DNA of 64,000 bases, taken from positions 105,505,773-105,569,772 of the forward strand of contig NC_080423.1 of assembly GCF_029873635.1 (NCBI RefSeq). Direction: 5' to 3'. A program made the position numbers and the translations under genes. Below the pieces are notes generated by a model. The model did not search any database. It had not been told where the DNA came from and was given only the letters and a program-made list of their open reading frames with translations. Below are positions 1-10,933 of this stretch, in pieces (the first letter of the stretch is position 1; the number at the start of each line of letters is the position of its first letter). The DNA comes from Malania oleifera (lineage: Eukaryota; Streptophyta; Magnoliopsida; Santalales; Ximeniaceae).

Positions 1-323
1 GTGCTGAAATAGACAGAAGTAATGGAAATAAGCGCCCCACTTTAGGTCCCTTCACGATCGGCTCTCCAATTACCTGGTCTTGCATAACACAACCATTACT
101 AGAAAAATTAAGAGCACAATTGTTATCAACTAATTGACCAACAAAAATAAGATTCGTGGAAAGCTGAGGAGCAAGAAACATATTAGTGAACTTAGAAGAG
201 GCATCGCCGACAGCAGCTATTGGCAAAGATTGTCATTGGCAGTCTGAATAGCAGATTGACTAGCGTAGGGCCGAACATGACACAAGGTAGTGGGATTATT
301 CGTTATGTGATTAGAGGCACCCT

Positions 324-475
324 ACTTTTGAAGAACTGATTAATCAGACGAGAATAAAGATAGAGTCCCATTTTACATGTCAATGCTGACAACAATGAAA
401 TTTATAGTAAGAGGAAAATCCGTCGACTTTAGAAATCGTGAGGGTTCAAGTCCCTCTATCCCCAAAAAAGACCAT
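324..475 (+). pseudogene. trnL-UAA (fragment): Nuclear plastid DNA insertion (NUPT): end of the trnL(UAA) intron plus exon 2
   Basis: The + strand matches the 3' end of the plastid trnL(UAA) group I intron followed by its second exon. Recognisable pieces are GACGAGAATAAAGATAGAGT, AAATTTATAGTAAGAGG and GGTTCAAGTCCCTCTATCCC, the last being the site of the widely used trnL 'd' primer. Exon 2 spans about 415-463 and contains the T-arm and acceptor 3' half. Without exon 1 no functional tRNA can form. Copia sequence continues on both sides, so plastid DNA was captured by, or inserted into, the retroelement. The few changes from the usual plastid sequence suggest moderate age. Confidence 0.9.
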
Positions 476-649
476 AGATGAGTAGAATTGTTACCTTGGA
501 GCCCCATTGCTGATAATACCGAAATTAGCATCTGTTGCACCATTTCGAGCATGCAATAATTCGCTGGAGGAGGTGCAGGAAAAGAGAAGTCACCTAAAGA
601 AGAGCTAGGGGCCCCAAAAGTCACTGTGGAGGGGTAAACTAACTGAAGT

Positions 650-1476
650 CTAGAATGCTTGGGCCTGACGATTCTGCGGGCGGATACGACCTTCTTTGAT
701 AATGTGACACTTCTTCTTGCAATAAGAGCATAATTTCTTGGAACATTCAGTAGTAATATGTCCAAATTCCTTGCAGCAAAAGCACTGCAAAGTGCTAGAA
801 TGCGTAGGCAGTCCTCGTCGTTGAGCAGCATAAGCCACAGGGACAGACCCGAACTACCATGAGATTGTGCCAGAGTAACTTGAGTACTAAGCCTTTGTTC
901 TTCACGAAGTAACTCACCAAAACAAACATCCAGAGAAGGAACAGAAGAGCGATTTAGCAAAGACGAGCGAACAGATTCATACTCGGGGCTGAGTTTCATA
1001 AGAAATTGATCACGACGTCTGGTCTTGTGAAGATGTTGAATAATGGGAAGAGAAGCCACAGGAACATCCTCAATAACCAAATCAAAATATTCATTCCAAA
1101 GAGTTAGAAACCCCGAATAATAGTCTTGGATGGAACAATTGTCATGTTGAAACATGGCAATCGCATACTCTAACTGAAAACGACGAGCATTGCTATCTTG
1201 ATGATATACTGTTTTTAAATAAGTTGACATGGATTGAGCGGTGCAATAAGGTCGCAAGTTTGGGACAATATGTGGCTCAACCGAGCCAAGAAGCCAAGAC
1301 ATAATCCGAGCATCAAGCACAGCCCATGAAGGACAAGTTGCGGACTCCTTGGATTTATCCGGATTGGGTGCACAATTTGTGCCATCAATATGACCCCAAA
1401 GATCTTTTCCCTTAAAGAAAAGTTGAAACTGAAAAGCCCACGTAGAATAATTGTTGCCCATAAACTTGGCACACAC
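650..1476 (-). pseudogene. copia gag region (capsid domain plus CCHC knuckle)
   Basis: The minus strand encodes a copia-type gag. An N-terminal GNNYSTWAFQFQLFFKGKDL stretch matches the usual opening of plant copia gag, and the pattern continues through YLKTVYHQDSNARRFQLEYA. A separate frame at 650-838 carries CFCCKEFGHITTECSKK, a CX2CX4HX4C zinc knuckle that would bind the RNA genome. The region is broken and no intact protein is expected. Confidence 0.85.
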
Positions 1477-1714
1477 AAGTGCAGAGTCCTTGCTAAATAA
1501 TGGAGAAAATCGAGAAGCCCAAAAAAAACAGACTGAGCCAAAAGAAACAGACCACCAGAAAATCTAGAATCCCATAATAAACAACGCAGGTACAAAGAAA
1601 AACCAAGAACAACCTCCCTGCGCTAAAAAAATAAATCTTGAACCAAAAAACTGCATTAAAAATTGAATCTTAAACCAAAAACCTGCTGTGCCGAGAAGAT
1701 AAGTGCCATAAACA

Positions 1715-1955
1715 GCAACAGAAAGCTGTTGCCTGCTTGCCGAGAGTCACAAAAAGCAACAGAAACTGGATAAATAAGCGGCAAACCAGAAACCTGTTGT
1801 GCCTGCTTGCCAAAAGTCACAAGCCTGCTGGCCGAGAGTCACAAACAGCAACAGAAATTGGAGAAATAAGTGGCAAACCAGAAACCTGCTCTGCCTGCTT
1901 GCTGAAAGTCACAAACAGCAACATAAAACTGTTGCCTGCTTGCTGAGAATCACGA
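1715..1955. repeat. Tandem repeats in the copia leader
   Basis: The phrases GCCTGCTTGCCGAGAGTCAC, CAACAGAAACTGG and GGCAAACCAGAAACCTG recur about two to five times, with a longer unit near 100 bp and truncated units between. The array lies between the primer binding site and gag, in what would be untranslated leader. Confidence 0.7.
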
Positions 1956-2128
1956 GGACATAAACTGTAGGAATAAATGGCAACCCAGACACCTGCTGTA
2001 CCAACAGCCACACAGTCACAGACGTTCCGAAAGAACAGAGAAAAAATTCCATAAGAGAAAACAAAACCACAACGGCCACGAAACCGAGAAGACAAAAAAA
2101 TCGAAGGGAAAAAACCTAGCAGTCGGCT

Positions 2129-2141
2129 GGCTCTGATACTA
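2129..2141 (-). other. tRNA-Met(i)-type primer binding site
   Basis: The minus strand reads TAGTATCAGAGCC next to the LTR end. This is one base from the TGGTATCAGAGCC start used by most plant copia elements, which is complementary to the 3' end of initiator tRNA-Met. Confidence 0.8.
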
Positions 2142-2408
2142 TGTCAAATATTTTGTGAATGGCCGAATGAATTGGCCTTGAGTTTTGTATATCATATATA
2201 GACTTTACAAGAACATTATGCATGGAAAGTAAATAAGGTCTAGCATGATTCTAGCCCTATACAAGTAAACTATAATCTGTCAAACCCTATACATGTAAAC
2301 TAAATATATGCTAACCGTACAAAATAATGAATTGAAATATAAGGAAATAAATGTGGGCTGAAGTAAGGAAAGAAATCTTTTGCTTTGCTGTTTGTTGTTC
2401 TAATGACA
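2142..2408 (-). repeat. 5' LTR of the copia element
   Basis: The 267-bp segment is bounded by TGTCA and TGACA, a 5-bp inverted terminus. On the minus strand it ends exactly where the primer binding site begins. Only one LTR lies in the window, so its length is set by these termini and not by a comparison. Confidence 0.7.
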
Positions 2409-2474
2409 CATATTTATGTGTGTGTGTGTGTGTGTTGAAGAAGATTTTCCTATAATTGAGGCTTGTAAAGGTAC

Positions 2475-3006
2475 GGGGGCATTTGTTTGATTTGAATGAC
2501 CTCTAAATAGAGGCTACGTCTGAACTGGTTCATTAAATAAGTGAATTGGTGACATAAGAGTGTTTGGTGGTAGTTTTGAATTTTCTTAAAATTATGTCTG
2601 ATTCAAGTTCAAAGGTCTCTTTTCCAATTGTATCCCTTATAAAAAAAGAAAATAAAAAAAATTGTACCCAAGTGATTAAAATTAAAATAATAAACTTATA
2701 TAATAATAAAATTGTATTATTTTTATTTATAATTATTAATTAAATATATGATAAGAAAATATTATTTATGTTGAATTAAAATCTTTAGCTTATGCAGTTG
2801 CTCATTAATTTTATCAAATATTTACATTCTTAAGTGTTGTGAAGGTTAAAATTGAAAAACAACACATTAAGATATTAGATATCAAACTATTAAAGTAATT
2901 CAGATTTAGATTAGTTACCGGTTCAAATTCGATGCAGAACTGGTTCACAAAATTAGATTTGAATTCAATGTTCAGCACTAAACACTTAATTTTACCAAAC
3001 ACCCCC
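2475..3006. mobile_element. Possible MITE with GGGGG/CCCCC termini
   Basis: An AT-rich stretch starts GGGGGCATTTGTTT and ends TACCAAACACCCCC, giving an imperfect terminal inverted repeat of about 14 bp around 530 bp with no coding content. No target duplication is visible, so the call is weak. Confidence 0.3.
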
Positions 3007-3859
3007 TCTGTAGTTGAAAAGTGACCTATCCTTTTTTTTTTGTTTTATTTTTTAACATATTGAGTAGATTTTTAGGTTAACCTGAAAAGGCTACAGAGCT
3101 CGTTTAGTTACATCAGATGCTTGCAAAGAAAAAGAAAAAAATTATATGGAAGTCTCTTTATTATCATAAGAATGTGCATTTCCATCTATATGAGATGCAT
3201 ATAGTCTATAGAATTAAAGTGATATTGCTAGAGATATTTTTTTCACTTCTTTGATTATTCTAAAAGATCTAGTTTATGCTCACTAGAACAAGGGCACACA
3301 CCTTGTGTCTGCATTTTAAAAAATTGCAGATAAAACTGCTTTCAAAGGGAGAGGAAAAGCATGCTCTGGGGGGGTGGGGGGGTGGCGATTGGCTTATGAA
3401 AGTGTTTTGTTATGAGTAGTTTTGAAGTTTGTTAAATTTTATTATCTAATTACCTTTTTAACATTTAAATCTGTAATTTTAAAGTAACTAATGTTAAAGG
3501 ATTTTTCAGAATTTTTTGACAAAATATAGACATTGAAACTTGCACTCAATTTTTTTTTTATTATTATTACTCATATAGGTTATTGGAAATTATTGAGATT
3601 ATTGGACATTATTGACAAGTCACAGAAACAAGCAAAACTCCTTGATGATAACCTTAAATCCTTCTAATATTCTAATATCGTCAGCACTTTAATGAGGGAA
3701 GTTTTATGTAATTAATGAAAAAGACACCAAGGAACAGAAAAATGATTGTGATTTGGTAAGAATTGCGATTAGTGTTGTTACATTTGGATATTGAAATCCT
3801 ATAGGTCTTCTTTCTTTTAATGAAGCATCTATATGTCTAACTGCGCTTGTCATTTGCAG
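3007..3859. other. Non-coding stretch upstream of the first visible B3 exon
   Basis: AT-rich DNA with a guanine-rich tract at about 3367-3383. I searched for the short first exon that B3 genes of this type normally have, usually containing an FFK-like peptide, and found none. The stretch is most simply the end of intron 1, leading to the acceptor TTTGCAG at 3853-3859. Confidence 0.5.
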
Positions 3860-6800
3860 TTCTTGCCCCCCAAATTTGCTTGCACAGTGACACCCTTGGT
3901 TGATCAGAAAATTGACCTTGAGGATTCAAGTGGGAGGCGGTGGGTAGTAACATTATCCAATATTGGTGGATCCTTTGCTTTTCAACAAGGATGGCATACT
4001 TTCTCATTAGACCATGGCCTAGAAGTAGGTGATTTTTTGGTGTTCAGTTACATAATGGGATCACACTTTTTTGTTCAAATCTTTAAGAAAACTGGGTGCG
4101 AAACCTTAGATTTTCCTGTGGAGAACAGAAATCATAAGAAAAGAAATAGAACAAGCAGGGATTCTGATGGTTCATGCCACACAACTGATAAAGGTTCCAT
4201 TGACAAACACGGTTCAAGCACTTCTGTTGTTTCTGGATCAGATATAGAAGAAATAAATCAAAGTCAGTGTATAGAAGATGCACCAATGGCTGCAGAGAAC
4301 ACTTCAAATTGTGAGAATGGCAATGTAAGGCACCAAATGCCACCCAGTGCTGGCTACATTGAAGAACCATATTACATTATTGACAGGGATGTGGGATACA
4401 AAGGAGCAAATGGAAGTCTTTTAGTTGACTTGTTCAGCCTTGAAGTGCAGAAGAGCATAACAGGTGCGGGCATAAATGATGAAGCTCTAGCTGAAGATAG
4501 AAGAGCTGATCTGTTGCTTAAATCTGAAACTGAAGTAGACATAGTTAATGAGAATCCAGTGGCGGAAGAGTTAGTGACTAGAGTTGTGCCTTTGGACGCA
4601 TCTGACTCTGAAATGGTACAAAAGAAGGAGAAAACTGATGTGAGAGACAATATGTTACAATCTCAAAAAGGTTCTTACAATGACACGACTCCTGGGCAGC
4701 CTTTGACCACATCTGTAATGAATACCGAAGTTAATGGAAATGACAATCCAGATGTGTTGAATAAGGTAATAAAAGAATGTCAAACTTCTGAAAAATCAAC
4801 TGATGCAGAGCCAGGTTAGTTTCTTCTATTTGCTTTCATGGGGTATTTTGGATTTATCCATTGTATTTCCGTGAGCTCTTTATCATTATCATGTGTACTT
4901 TCTTGAACATTGCTAAACTATAATCAGGGAAGGATGAAAAAGTGAAGCCCCAAAAGGAAATCATTTGTCATATTGGTAGACATGAGTTTGTTCAACGGAA
5001 ATCTAGTGGATTATCTGGGTTTCGTGAATTTCCAGTTGCTTTTGAGTTGCAAAAGTTGCAATCAGGCTTGTACTCCTTCCAAGTTTCTATCATTCTCAGT
5101 GCTGCTTCATGAAGTGGCCTCTGAAATTTTTATTAAAAAAAAATTAATTTATGGACACTGTTTGACATTTTTTTTTGCATTATTTGCATAGTTCTGTTAA
5201 AGTTTATGGGCTTGCTATGTTAAACAGGTGAAAGGATGAAGGTGATTAAACAAGAACACGTGGAGATGAACATAGCCATGTCTGGTGGTGAGCTATGAGT
5301 CAAAGAGTTTCTTTGTTCACTTTATTTTATTGGCATCTTCTTTTGCTAAAGTTGTTGTGCATTTTTTTATGCATATTTGTGCACCAAGGCAGATTTGTGC
5401 TATAAGTTCCCAATCTGACACCAGTAGAGCAGGAAAGTTTATTCTGTAGTTTATAAGCTTGGGCAGGCCTACTAGCTGAGGGGCCGTTTGGTATCACTGT
5501 CAAAAATTAGAGAAACAAAAACCAAAAATCAGAAATAAATACTAAAAGTTAGAAACTAGCAACATGTTTGGCTTAATTAAAAAATGCTCATTTTCATCTT
5601 TAAATCAAATAATATTATAAAAATATGATTAGACATCTTTAAATCAAATAATATTGTAAAAATATGATTAGAATAATAAAATTACAAATAATACACATTA
5701 AAATAATTACTATAATAAAAATAGAATTTATAATTTTACTTAAATCATTCTACTTTCAAAATTTACTTTATAATAAAAATTTTTTATTGGACATAACAAC
5801 TTAAAAATAGTATAGGTATTTTGTAATTGATTTTATTATTATTTTTTTGAAATTTATGTATATTTTTATTTTAATTATATTTAAATTCATATGATCATTT
5901 AATTTTGATTTTAATTTAGAAGTGTATAAAATGAATAACTTAATCCAAAAAAACTATTTCTAAATATTAAAATTTTTGGCAAGAGGTTGGCAAAACAACT
6001 GAAAACCATAAATATGGTTTTCAGTTTTATGGTTTTCATTTTTTTGCAAACAGCTGAATCCAGCAACAGAAACAGAAAGTTGACAATATAAACAAACGTG
6101 TTTTTATATTTTGTTTTTTCACTGTGGAGAAACACAAACAAAAAATAGAAAACAACAATAATACCAAACAGACCCTAATTTGACTTTAACATTTTTGAAG
6201 ACTTGGCCAGCTCAATGGATTTTGTATTGGTGAGTTTGGCCCAAGAAATTCCAACATGCACACACACACTTCTCTACACATACACATGCCTGCACATCCT
6301 ATGCAGAGTCTCGATCTAAGTGCATGTATTGATGCAATTAAATGTAGGGAAGCATCCAAACAGCATTAATAGGGAGCATGACCAGATTTCAAATTTTCCT
6401 CTAAATGACAATAATACAGCCCTAAAAGTTGTGAAAGCTGAAGCCGTTAACTCAAACTGTTCGCCAACATCCGATGCAGCCAGTATCTCCTGTTTGGTAA
6501 AAACAGATGATCCTTCTCATTTGGTATGCTTCTGACTGACTATATTGAGGTCATTTTCCTTATTCTCTCATTGCTATGGCTGACTTCTGAACATGTTTTC
6601 TACTAAAAATCTGCTGTCTCCTTTATATGTTAGAGAGTTCTGGTTTATTATGTGTTTTTTGCTTGTTTTATTTTTTAATTTTGAAAGTCAAAATTTCTTC
6701 TATGTTGCTTATTTGCATTTTAGCTTTCTCCCCTTAAAGTTTGACTATGAGTCCTGTTGGCCTCCTTAGAGCTGCTATATCATTATTGGAATGATGCATT

Positions 6801-7868
6801 TTGTAAGCATATGCTGGGTGTTATGATGCTAATTTTACTAGCTTGACCATCTGATATGTTGAGGTTTAAAAACTGAAGGCAATTACTAGTACACTGCCCT
6901 TTTATGTATTGGAGCCTTGACATTTATTGATGTGCAAGTGGTTCCCTAATTGGTATGGGGCTCAAGGATCCCCGTTATAACAAACCCTCGTGACTGCAAA
7001 TTTGCTGGGTTTGAGTCTTTTATCTTGTTGGCCAAATTGAACTGTAAAAGGGCTGCTCACTTGTGGAGAACCTTTTATTTATTTATTTAAGTTTTTGGGA
7101 GATTGCAATGACATTGTTTTCCAACTATCCAAAGAATGTATAGAGAACTTGGGGAAAGAAAAACTCTCCTCAAATGAGCATAACATGGATTATTTAGAAA
7201 TGAAAGAAATGATATATGCCCATTTGGTTAAGGAATTGGCCCTTTTTCTGTAAGGCTAAATATCTGTGTCTTGTGCTCGTCATCCTTTCCCAAAAATTGG
7301 AAATTCTGGGATGACCAACAGGAAAAAGATGCAGTTGGACTCATAACAAGTTGATCTGTTTATTAATGGTGACCTCTGTTTAATTCAATGGACTGCGACT
7401 ATGCCATAGTAACCATACTGTTGCCATGAAGATTTAAAAGTAACACAAGGAGTTCACTAATTCACGGTGGGGAAAATCATAATGGCAGTAGCACCTAATT
7501 TGAGCACATTATGAAGTACTCCAATTTTTTCCCCTATGCACGTGACAGTACCTGTAAAGCATTATTTTCCATCTCTTAGTATGTTGCACAAACGCTTTGA
7601 TACACAGGAACTAATGACATGCTTGCCATCACCATCAAAGATGAAAATGGGCAGAAGCGTGGTGCTGCTTCGAGATCCAGGGATGAGACTGTGGCCTGTC
7701 CTCTACCATAAGAGACCGGGACTCACAGTTTTGAATAGTGGGTGGGAAGGATTCAGCAGGGCAAACAGAATTCAAGCAGGAGATAAATGTGTTTTTGACA
7801 TTGAGAGTGAAGATCCAGAGTTCATATACAGGGTCTCTATTGTTAGAAAGCAGAAAAAACTATACTAA
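3860..7868 (+). CDS. B3-domain transcription factor with two B3 domains (six exons; first exon missing)
   Basis: A likely nuclear DNA-binding protein of the plant B3 superfamily, REM/VRN1-like group. Proposed exons are 3860-4814, 4928-4975, 5228-5284, 6348-6523, 7092-7249 and 7517-7868. All have GT/AG borders and keep one frame for 581 residues. Residues 1-85 form a B3 domain (LPPKFA, then SGRRWVVTLSN, GWHTFSLDHGLEVGDFLVF). A long acidic, Ser/Thr-rich linker follows. The C-terminal exon forms a second B3 domain (KHYFPSLSMLHKRF, SVVLLRDPGMRLWPVLYH, GWEGFSRANRIQAGDKCVF) and ends at TAA 7866. The N-terminal residues before LPPKF must come from an exon upstream, perhaps beyond the copia element. 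The second exon might instead run to 5098, which stays open and in phase. Target genes cannot be told from sequence. Confidence 0.88.
5480..6175. mobile_element. Non-autonomous DNA transposon (MITE) in a B3 intron
   Basis: The element begins GGGGCCGTTTGGTATCACTG and ends ATAATACCAAACAGACCC. The two termini pair as an imperfect inverted repeat of about 20 bp, around 690 bp of AT-rich, non-coding DNA. It lies wholly in the intron between 5284 and 6348 and explains why that intron is long. Termini of this GTTTGG kind are common in plant hAT and PIF/Harbinger MITEs. The target duplication is not clear, so the superfamily is left open. Confidence 0.6.
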
Positions 7869-8088
7869 CTCCCCCGCTTTTACTATCCATGACAGTCTGT
7901 ATCAGAGCTCATATAGCTTTAAAATCTTAGTGTACCCAGAAAATTGTAACCTCTAAATCCCAGCACATAATATGAGAGTTCATATAGCTGCTTTTAGCCT
8001 TTTACTGCCATGCATAAGCAGGGTTATCTACTTATCTGTTCTATTCTATTGTATAACATTTTTATTTTTTTTATTTTTTTGTAGAATA

Positions 8089-8220
8089 GAATAAACAGGG
8101 AATGCTGTCATTTGAAATTGCCCCAAAAAAAATGTCAAGGGGTGGATGAGTTTATGGTCCTCTGGGTAATGGCTGATTCTCCAGCAATAAAGAATTGCAA
8201 GTTAAATACAATAAAGCTGC
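8089..8220 (+). terminator. Candidate poly(A) signals of the B3 gene
   Basis: AATAAA occurs near 8089 and again near 8186 and 8210, within 350 bp of the stop codon. This is a plausible 3' untranslated region end. Plant poly(A) signals are weak, so the exact site is unknown. Confidence 0.35.
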
Positions 8221-8309
8221 ATTTGGGAACATGACTTTTGGGTTTTATCTAGATTTTAATGATTTCACATGAATTGTTAATTTATGCTCTTAAATGACTC
8301 CTTTGTCAC

Positions 8310-8450
8310 TGGTTGATTATGGGTTTAAGGCCGAGGAAACAGTCTCTACATAAGAGTAGGGATAAGACTGCGTGTACTATGACGGCCCTTTCCTTGCCTT
8401 CGCGAAACGGGGAGCCTTATGGTCACGGGACGTCCTCCCGTGCAGGCATG
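8310..8450 (+). mobile_element. Au-like SINE, 5'-truncated or decayed
   Basis: GAGGAAACAGTCTCTACATA, then AGGGATAAGACTGCGTGTAC, GGCCCTTTCC and CGGGGAGCCTTATGGTCACG, follow the conserved order of the plant Au SINE (GGAAACAGCCTCT, GGTAAGGCTGCGTAC, CCCTTCCC, GGGAGCTT...CACGGG). The part corresponding to the pol III B box (GGGTTTAAGGCC) is degenerate. The element lies about 450 bp 3' of the B3 gene and in the same direction. Confidence 0.7.
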
Positions 8451-9052
8451 GAGAGAAAAATATTATGAAATTCAAATTTATATCTGTATGTATATACACA
8501 CCCTCACGAATTTGTAGGGATAACATGTCCAGTCTTTTATCTTTCTATCTTTAAATATTAAAGTTCAGTTGTAATTAAAAAGTTGTAATCCAGATTTGAA
8601 TTGTGACAGTAGTTTTTGTAAACTTCACGCATAATCACTTTAAATGGTTGTACTTAAAAAGAAGAGTATGCCCAAAACTAAAAATTAAATATATAAAAGA
8701 AATTATGCATAATCATCTAAAATCATCCTGTTTTAGATCTAACTATTTAAAATTACTCGTCATTACATTTGCTTTTTGTTTGAAAAATTTTAAGATCTGT
8801 GGTACATATAATGTGTCTAGACTAGTATTAGAAAATATTTTAAGTAAAATTAGAAGAAAATAATACACCGCAATTGATTAAGTGCTAGCTCTCGTATATG
8901 CGTTTTTCTTTTAAAAAGAAAATTAAAAAAGAAGCATTTGGGTCAACACAAAACCCTTAATGATGAAGTTGGCAATGAAAAAAATATATTTGAGTGGACT
9001 AATTCAATATATAATTAATTTATGATGATAAAAAAAAAGAAAAAAAGATAGT
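8451..9052. other. AT-rich intergenic DNA
   Basis: No gene, RNA or clear repeat was recognised. The open frame at 8603-8863 has AT-driven composition and no familiar motif. Confidence 0.5.
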
Positions 9053-9060
9053 ATTTGACA

Positions 9061-9740
9061 ATAGGGATGAACATAATTTGGTTAAAACCGAATTAACCGA
9101 GTAAATTCGGTCAATTTGGTTCAGCTAAAAATTTATATGGTTTGATTCGGTTTTTATTTTCGTTGAATTTCGTTTTTTGGTTTTCGGTTCGATTAATTTG
9201 GTTAACCAGATTAATCAAATAGCATAAAGTTATGATAAATAATTATATATATTATATATCAAAATATTTTATATATTATGCATACTAAAATTTTATATAT
9301 TAAGGTTTACAGGATGGTTTGGTTTCTCTCTGGTGTGTTTGGTGGCAAGTGCAATCTGGATCGCACATAGAAGGATCAACATCCCATATGAAATGTCCTT
9401 CAATTTTGTCGGTATAGATGGGGGATCCGTCTGACAGCACCAAAATTAGAGATGAGTAATTGCTCTGCGAGATGTGGACCTGGACAGATGGTTCCGTGGG
9501 AAATTTTCATCCCTAGAAAATCAATTTCTTTTTGTCCAATCACGCTTTTATTATATTTACTATTTATATTATATATTTTAAAATATTAAATCGGGTAAAA
9601 TCAATTAACTGATTTAACTGAAATTCGATTTGGATGGTTTTGAATTCGATCAATATGAAATTTCGATTTGGTTTGATTAATGAGATTTTTTTATTATAAA
9701 TTTTCAGTGAATTATACGAATCGATTGAATGCTCACCCCT
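9061..9740. mobile_element. hAT-type MITE with perfect 8-bp target duplication
   Basis: ATTTGACA is repeated exactly at 9053-9060 and 9741-9748. Between the copies the element starts ATAGGGATGAACA and ends TGAATGCTCACCCCT, an inverted terminus of the AGGGGTGAGCA kind. The flanking arms are rich in TTCGGTT/AACCGAA motifs. An 8-bp duplication is the mark of hAT transposition. The centre (about 9305-9525) is less AT-rich than the arms. There is no transposase, so it would move only with help from another element. Confidence 0.82.
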
Positions 9741-10052
9741 ATTTGACAGTATGCGTATCAAGACACCCCTAATTACTCATGACTAACTCAAAATGCTTAT
9801 AATTTATCATAATTGCTCTTCTAATCAAATTTGTATACTCTTCCACTCTTAAATATTTTTCTACAATTATTTTCTCAAAATAAATATAAAATTTTAAAGC
9901 ATGTGCACCCACGACTAGTACCTTAAAAAAATAATTAAAGCTAGCCGTGGACACACAATGCGCATGCTATGTGACTTTTGAGTTTAATTGTAATAGAATA
10001 AATTAATAAATAAATAATTTTAAAAATAATAATAAATGAGTATAGCTCTAAT

Positions 10053-10613
10053 CTCTAATACTATAAAAGAGATTCTCCCTTTTATCTTCTTTTAAATATG
10101 TCAAATTTATCCCTATAAGTATTTATAATTATCCCAAAATGTCCTTATACTATTTTATTATTTATTATTTTCTTCATATATATATATATGAATTACATAG
10201 GAACTCCAGCCACCAACGAGCCTTTCGGATTCCTTGGTGCGGCACCAAACTTACGGATCAGCGTCCTCCACCCCCAAGTCTCGCTGATCAGGGTAAAGTC
10301 CGGAATGCAGACACGGCTTCTATGCATCAGTTGGACGTTCGGTTAACCCGACCTCCGAGACACATCTCCATTACCATCCACGGTCTCCGCTGGCTTACAG
10401 AGAACTCTCACCATCCACGGTTCCCGTTAGCTTACAGAATGAACTCTTACCATTCATAGGTACCGCTGGTTCCGTGAGTTTATCTACATGAAATTGAACA
10501 TTCGATGCTTTTTCTTACGTGTTGATACCTTTTCACCGCGCCATGCCGTAGGGGCTCTTTATATATTTTTTAAAAATTGTAAAAAATAAAAAACGTGCAT
10601 AGCTAGTGTAAAA

Positions 10614-10640
<27 letters not shown>
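10053..10640 (+). mobile_element. Possible non-autonomous Helitron
   Basis: TCTCTAATACTATAAAAGAG at 10053 resembles the TC-led 5' terminus of plant Helitrons and follows an A, as expected. GTGCATAGCTAGT near 10590-10605 could be the 3' CTAGT end, but a clear hairpin before it is missing and a TA microsatellite follows. A dispersed repeat is enclosed. No Rep/helicase is encoded. Confidence 0.35.
10190..10505 (+). repeat. Dispersed GC-richer repeat, copy 1 (other copy 52342-52640)
   Basis: About 300 bp starting CAGCCACCAACGAGCC is matched in the same direction at 52342-52640 with moderate divergence. It includes CTCGCTGATCAGG, GCATCAGTTGGACGTTCGG and three tandem units of about 39 bp (CCATCCACGG...CCGCTGG.TTACAG). 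The same three units occur in the other copy. No coding is evident and the family is not recognised. Confidence 0.7.
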
Positions 10641-10647
<7 letters not shown>

Positions 10648-10933
10648 GTATATATAATTTAAGATAGTTTTAGGTGATTATGGGGTATTTTTGTATATTT
10701 ATGGGTAGTTATGAAAAAAATTTTGATTTTAATAATAGAGATGTAGACCGCTTGACAAATTTTGAATATGAAAATTTAGAGACTCCTTCAAGAAATTTGG
10801 ATGTACTTAAAAAAAAAAATGTTCCAATGCTCATGAGCTGCATGCAAAATATATAAATTTATTAAAATTGAAAACCTATAGTAAAGTTATTTGCAAGTTA
10901 TAAATGTAGCAGGTATTTAAAAATTCTATATAG

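Larger units (their letters stand above)
1..2408 (-). mobile_element. Ty1/copia retrotransposon, 5' part, broken, runs off the left edge
   Basis: Read on the minus strand, the order is LTR (2142-2408), primer binding site, a leader with tandem repeats, gag with a CCHC zinc knuckle, then the start of the protease region. This is the layout of a plant copia element. Peptides near 60-200 resemble the copia stretch after the protease, for example LSTNLIFVGQL. The rest of pol and the other LTR lie outside the window, so target duplications cannot be checked. The reading is broken in several places and is interrupted by a plastid DNA fragment. It is an old, inactive copy. It lies 5' of the B3 gene and may sit in that gene's first intron. 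Confidence 0.88.

Noticed and set aside
6930-7080. A-box/B-box-like phrases (TTGGTATGGGG, GGGTTTGAGTC) suggesting a SINE in a B3 intron
   Set aside because: Spacing and flanks do not clearly fit a tRNA head, and no tail or duplication was found.
10674-10856. 60-residue open frame just upstream of the unrecognised gene
   Set aside because: AT-driven composition, no splice donor in phase with 10934, no familiar motif.
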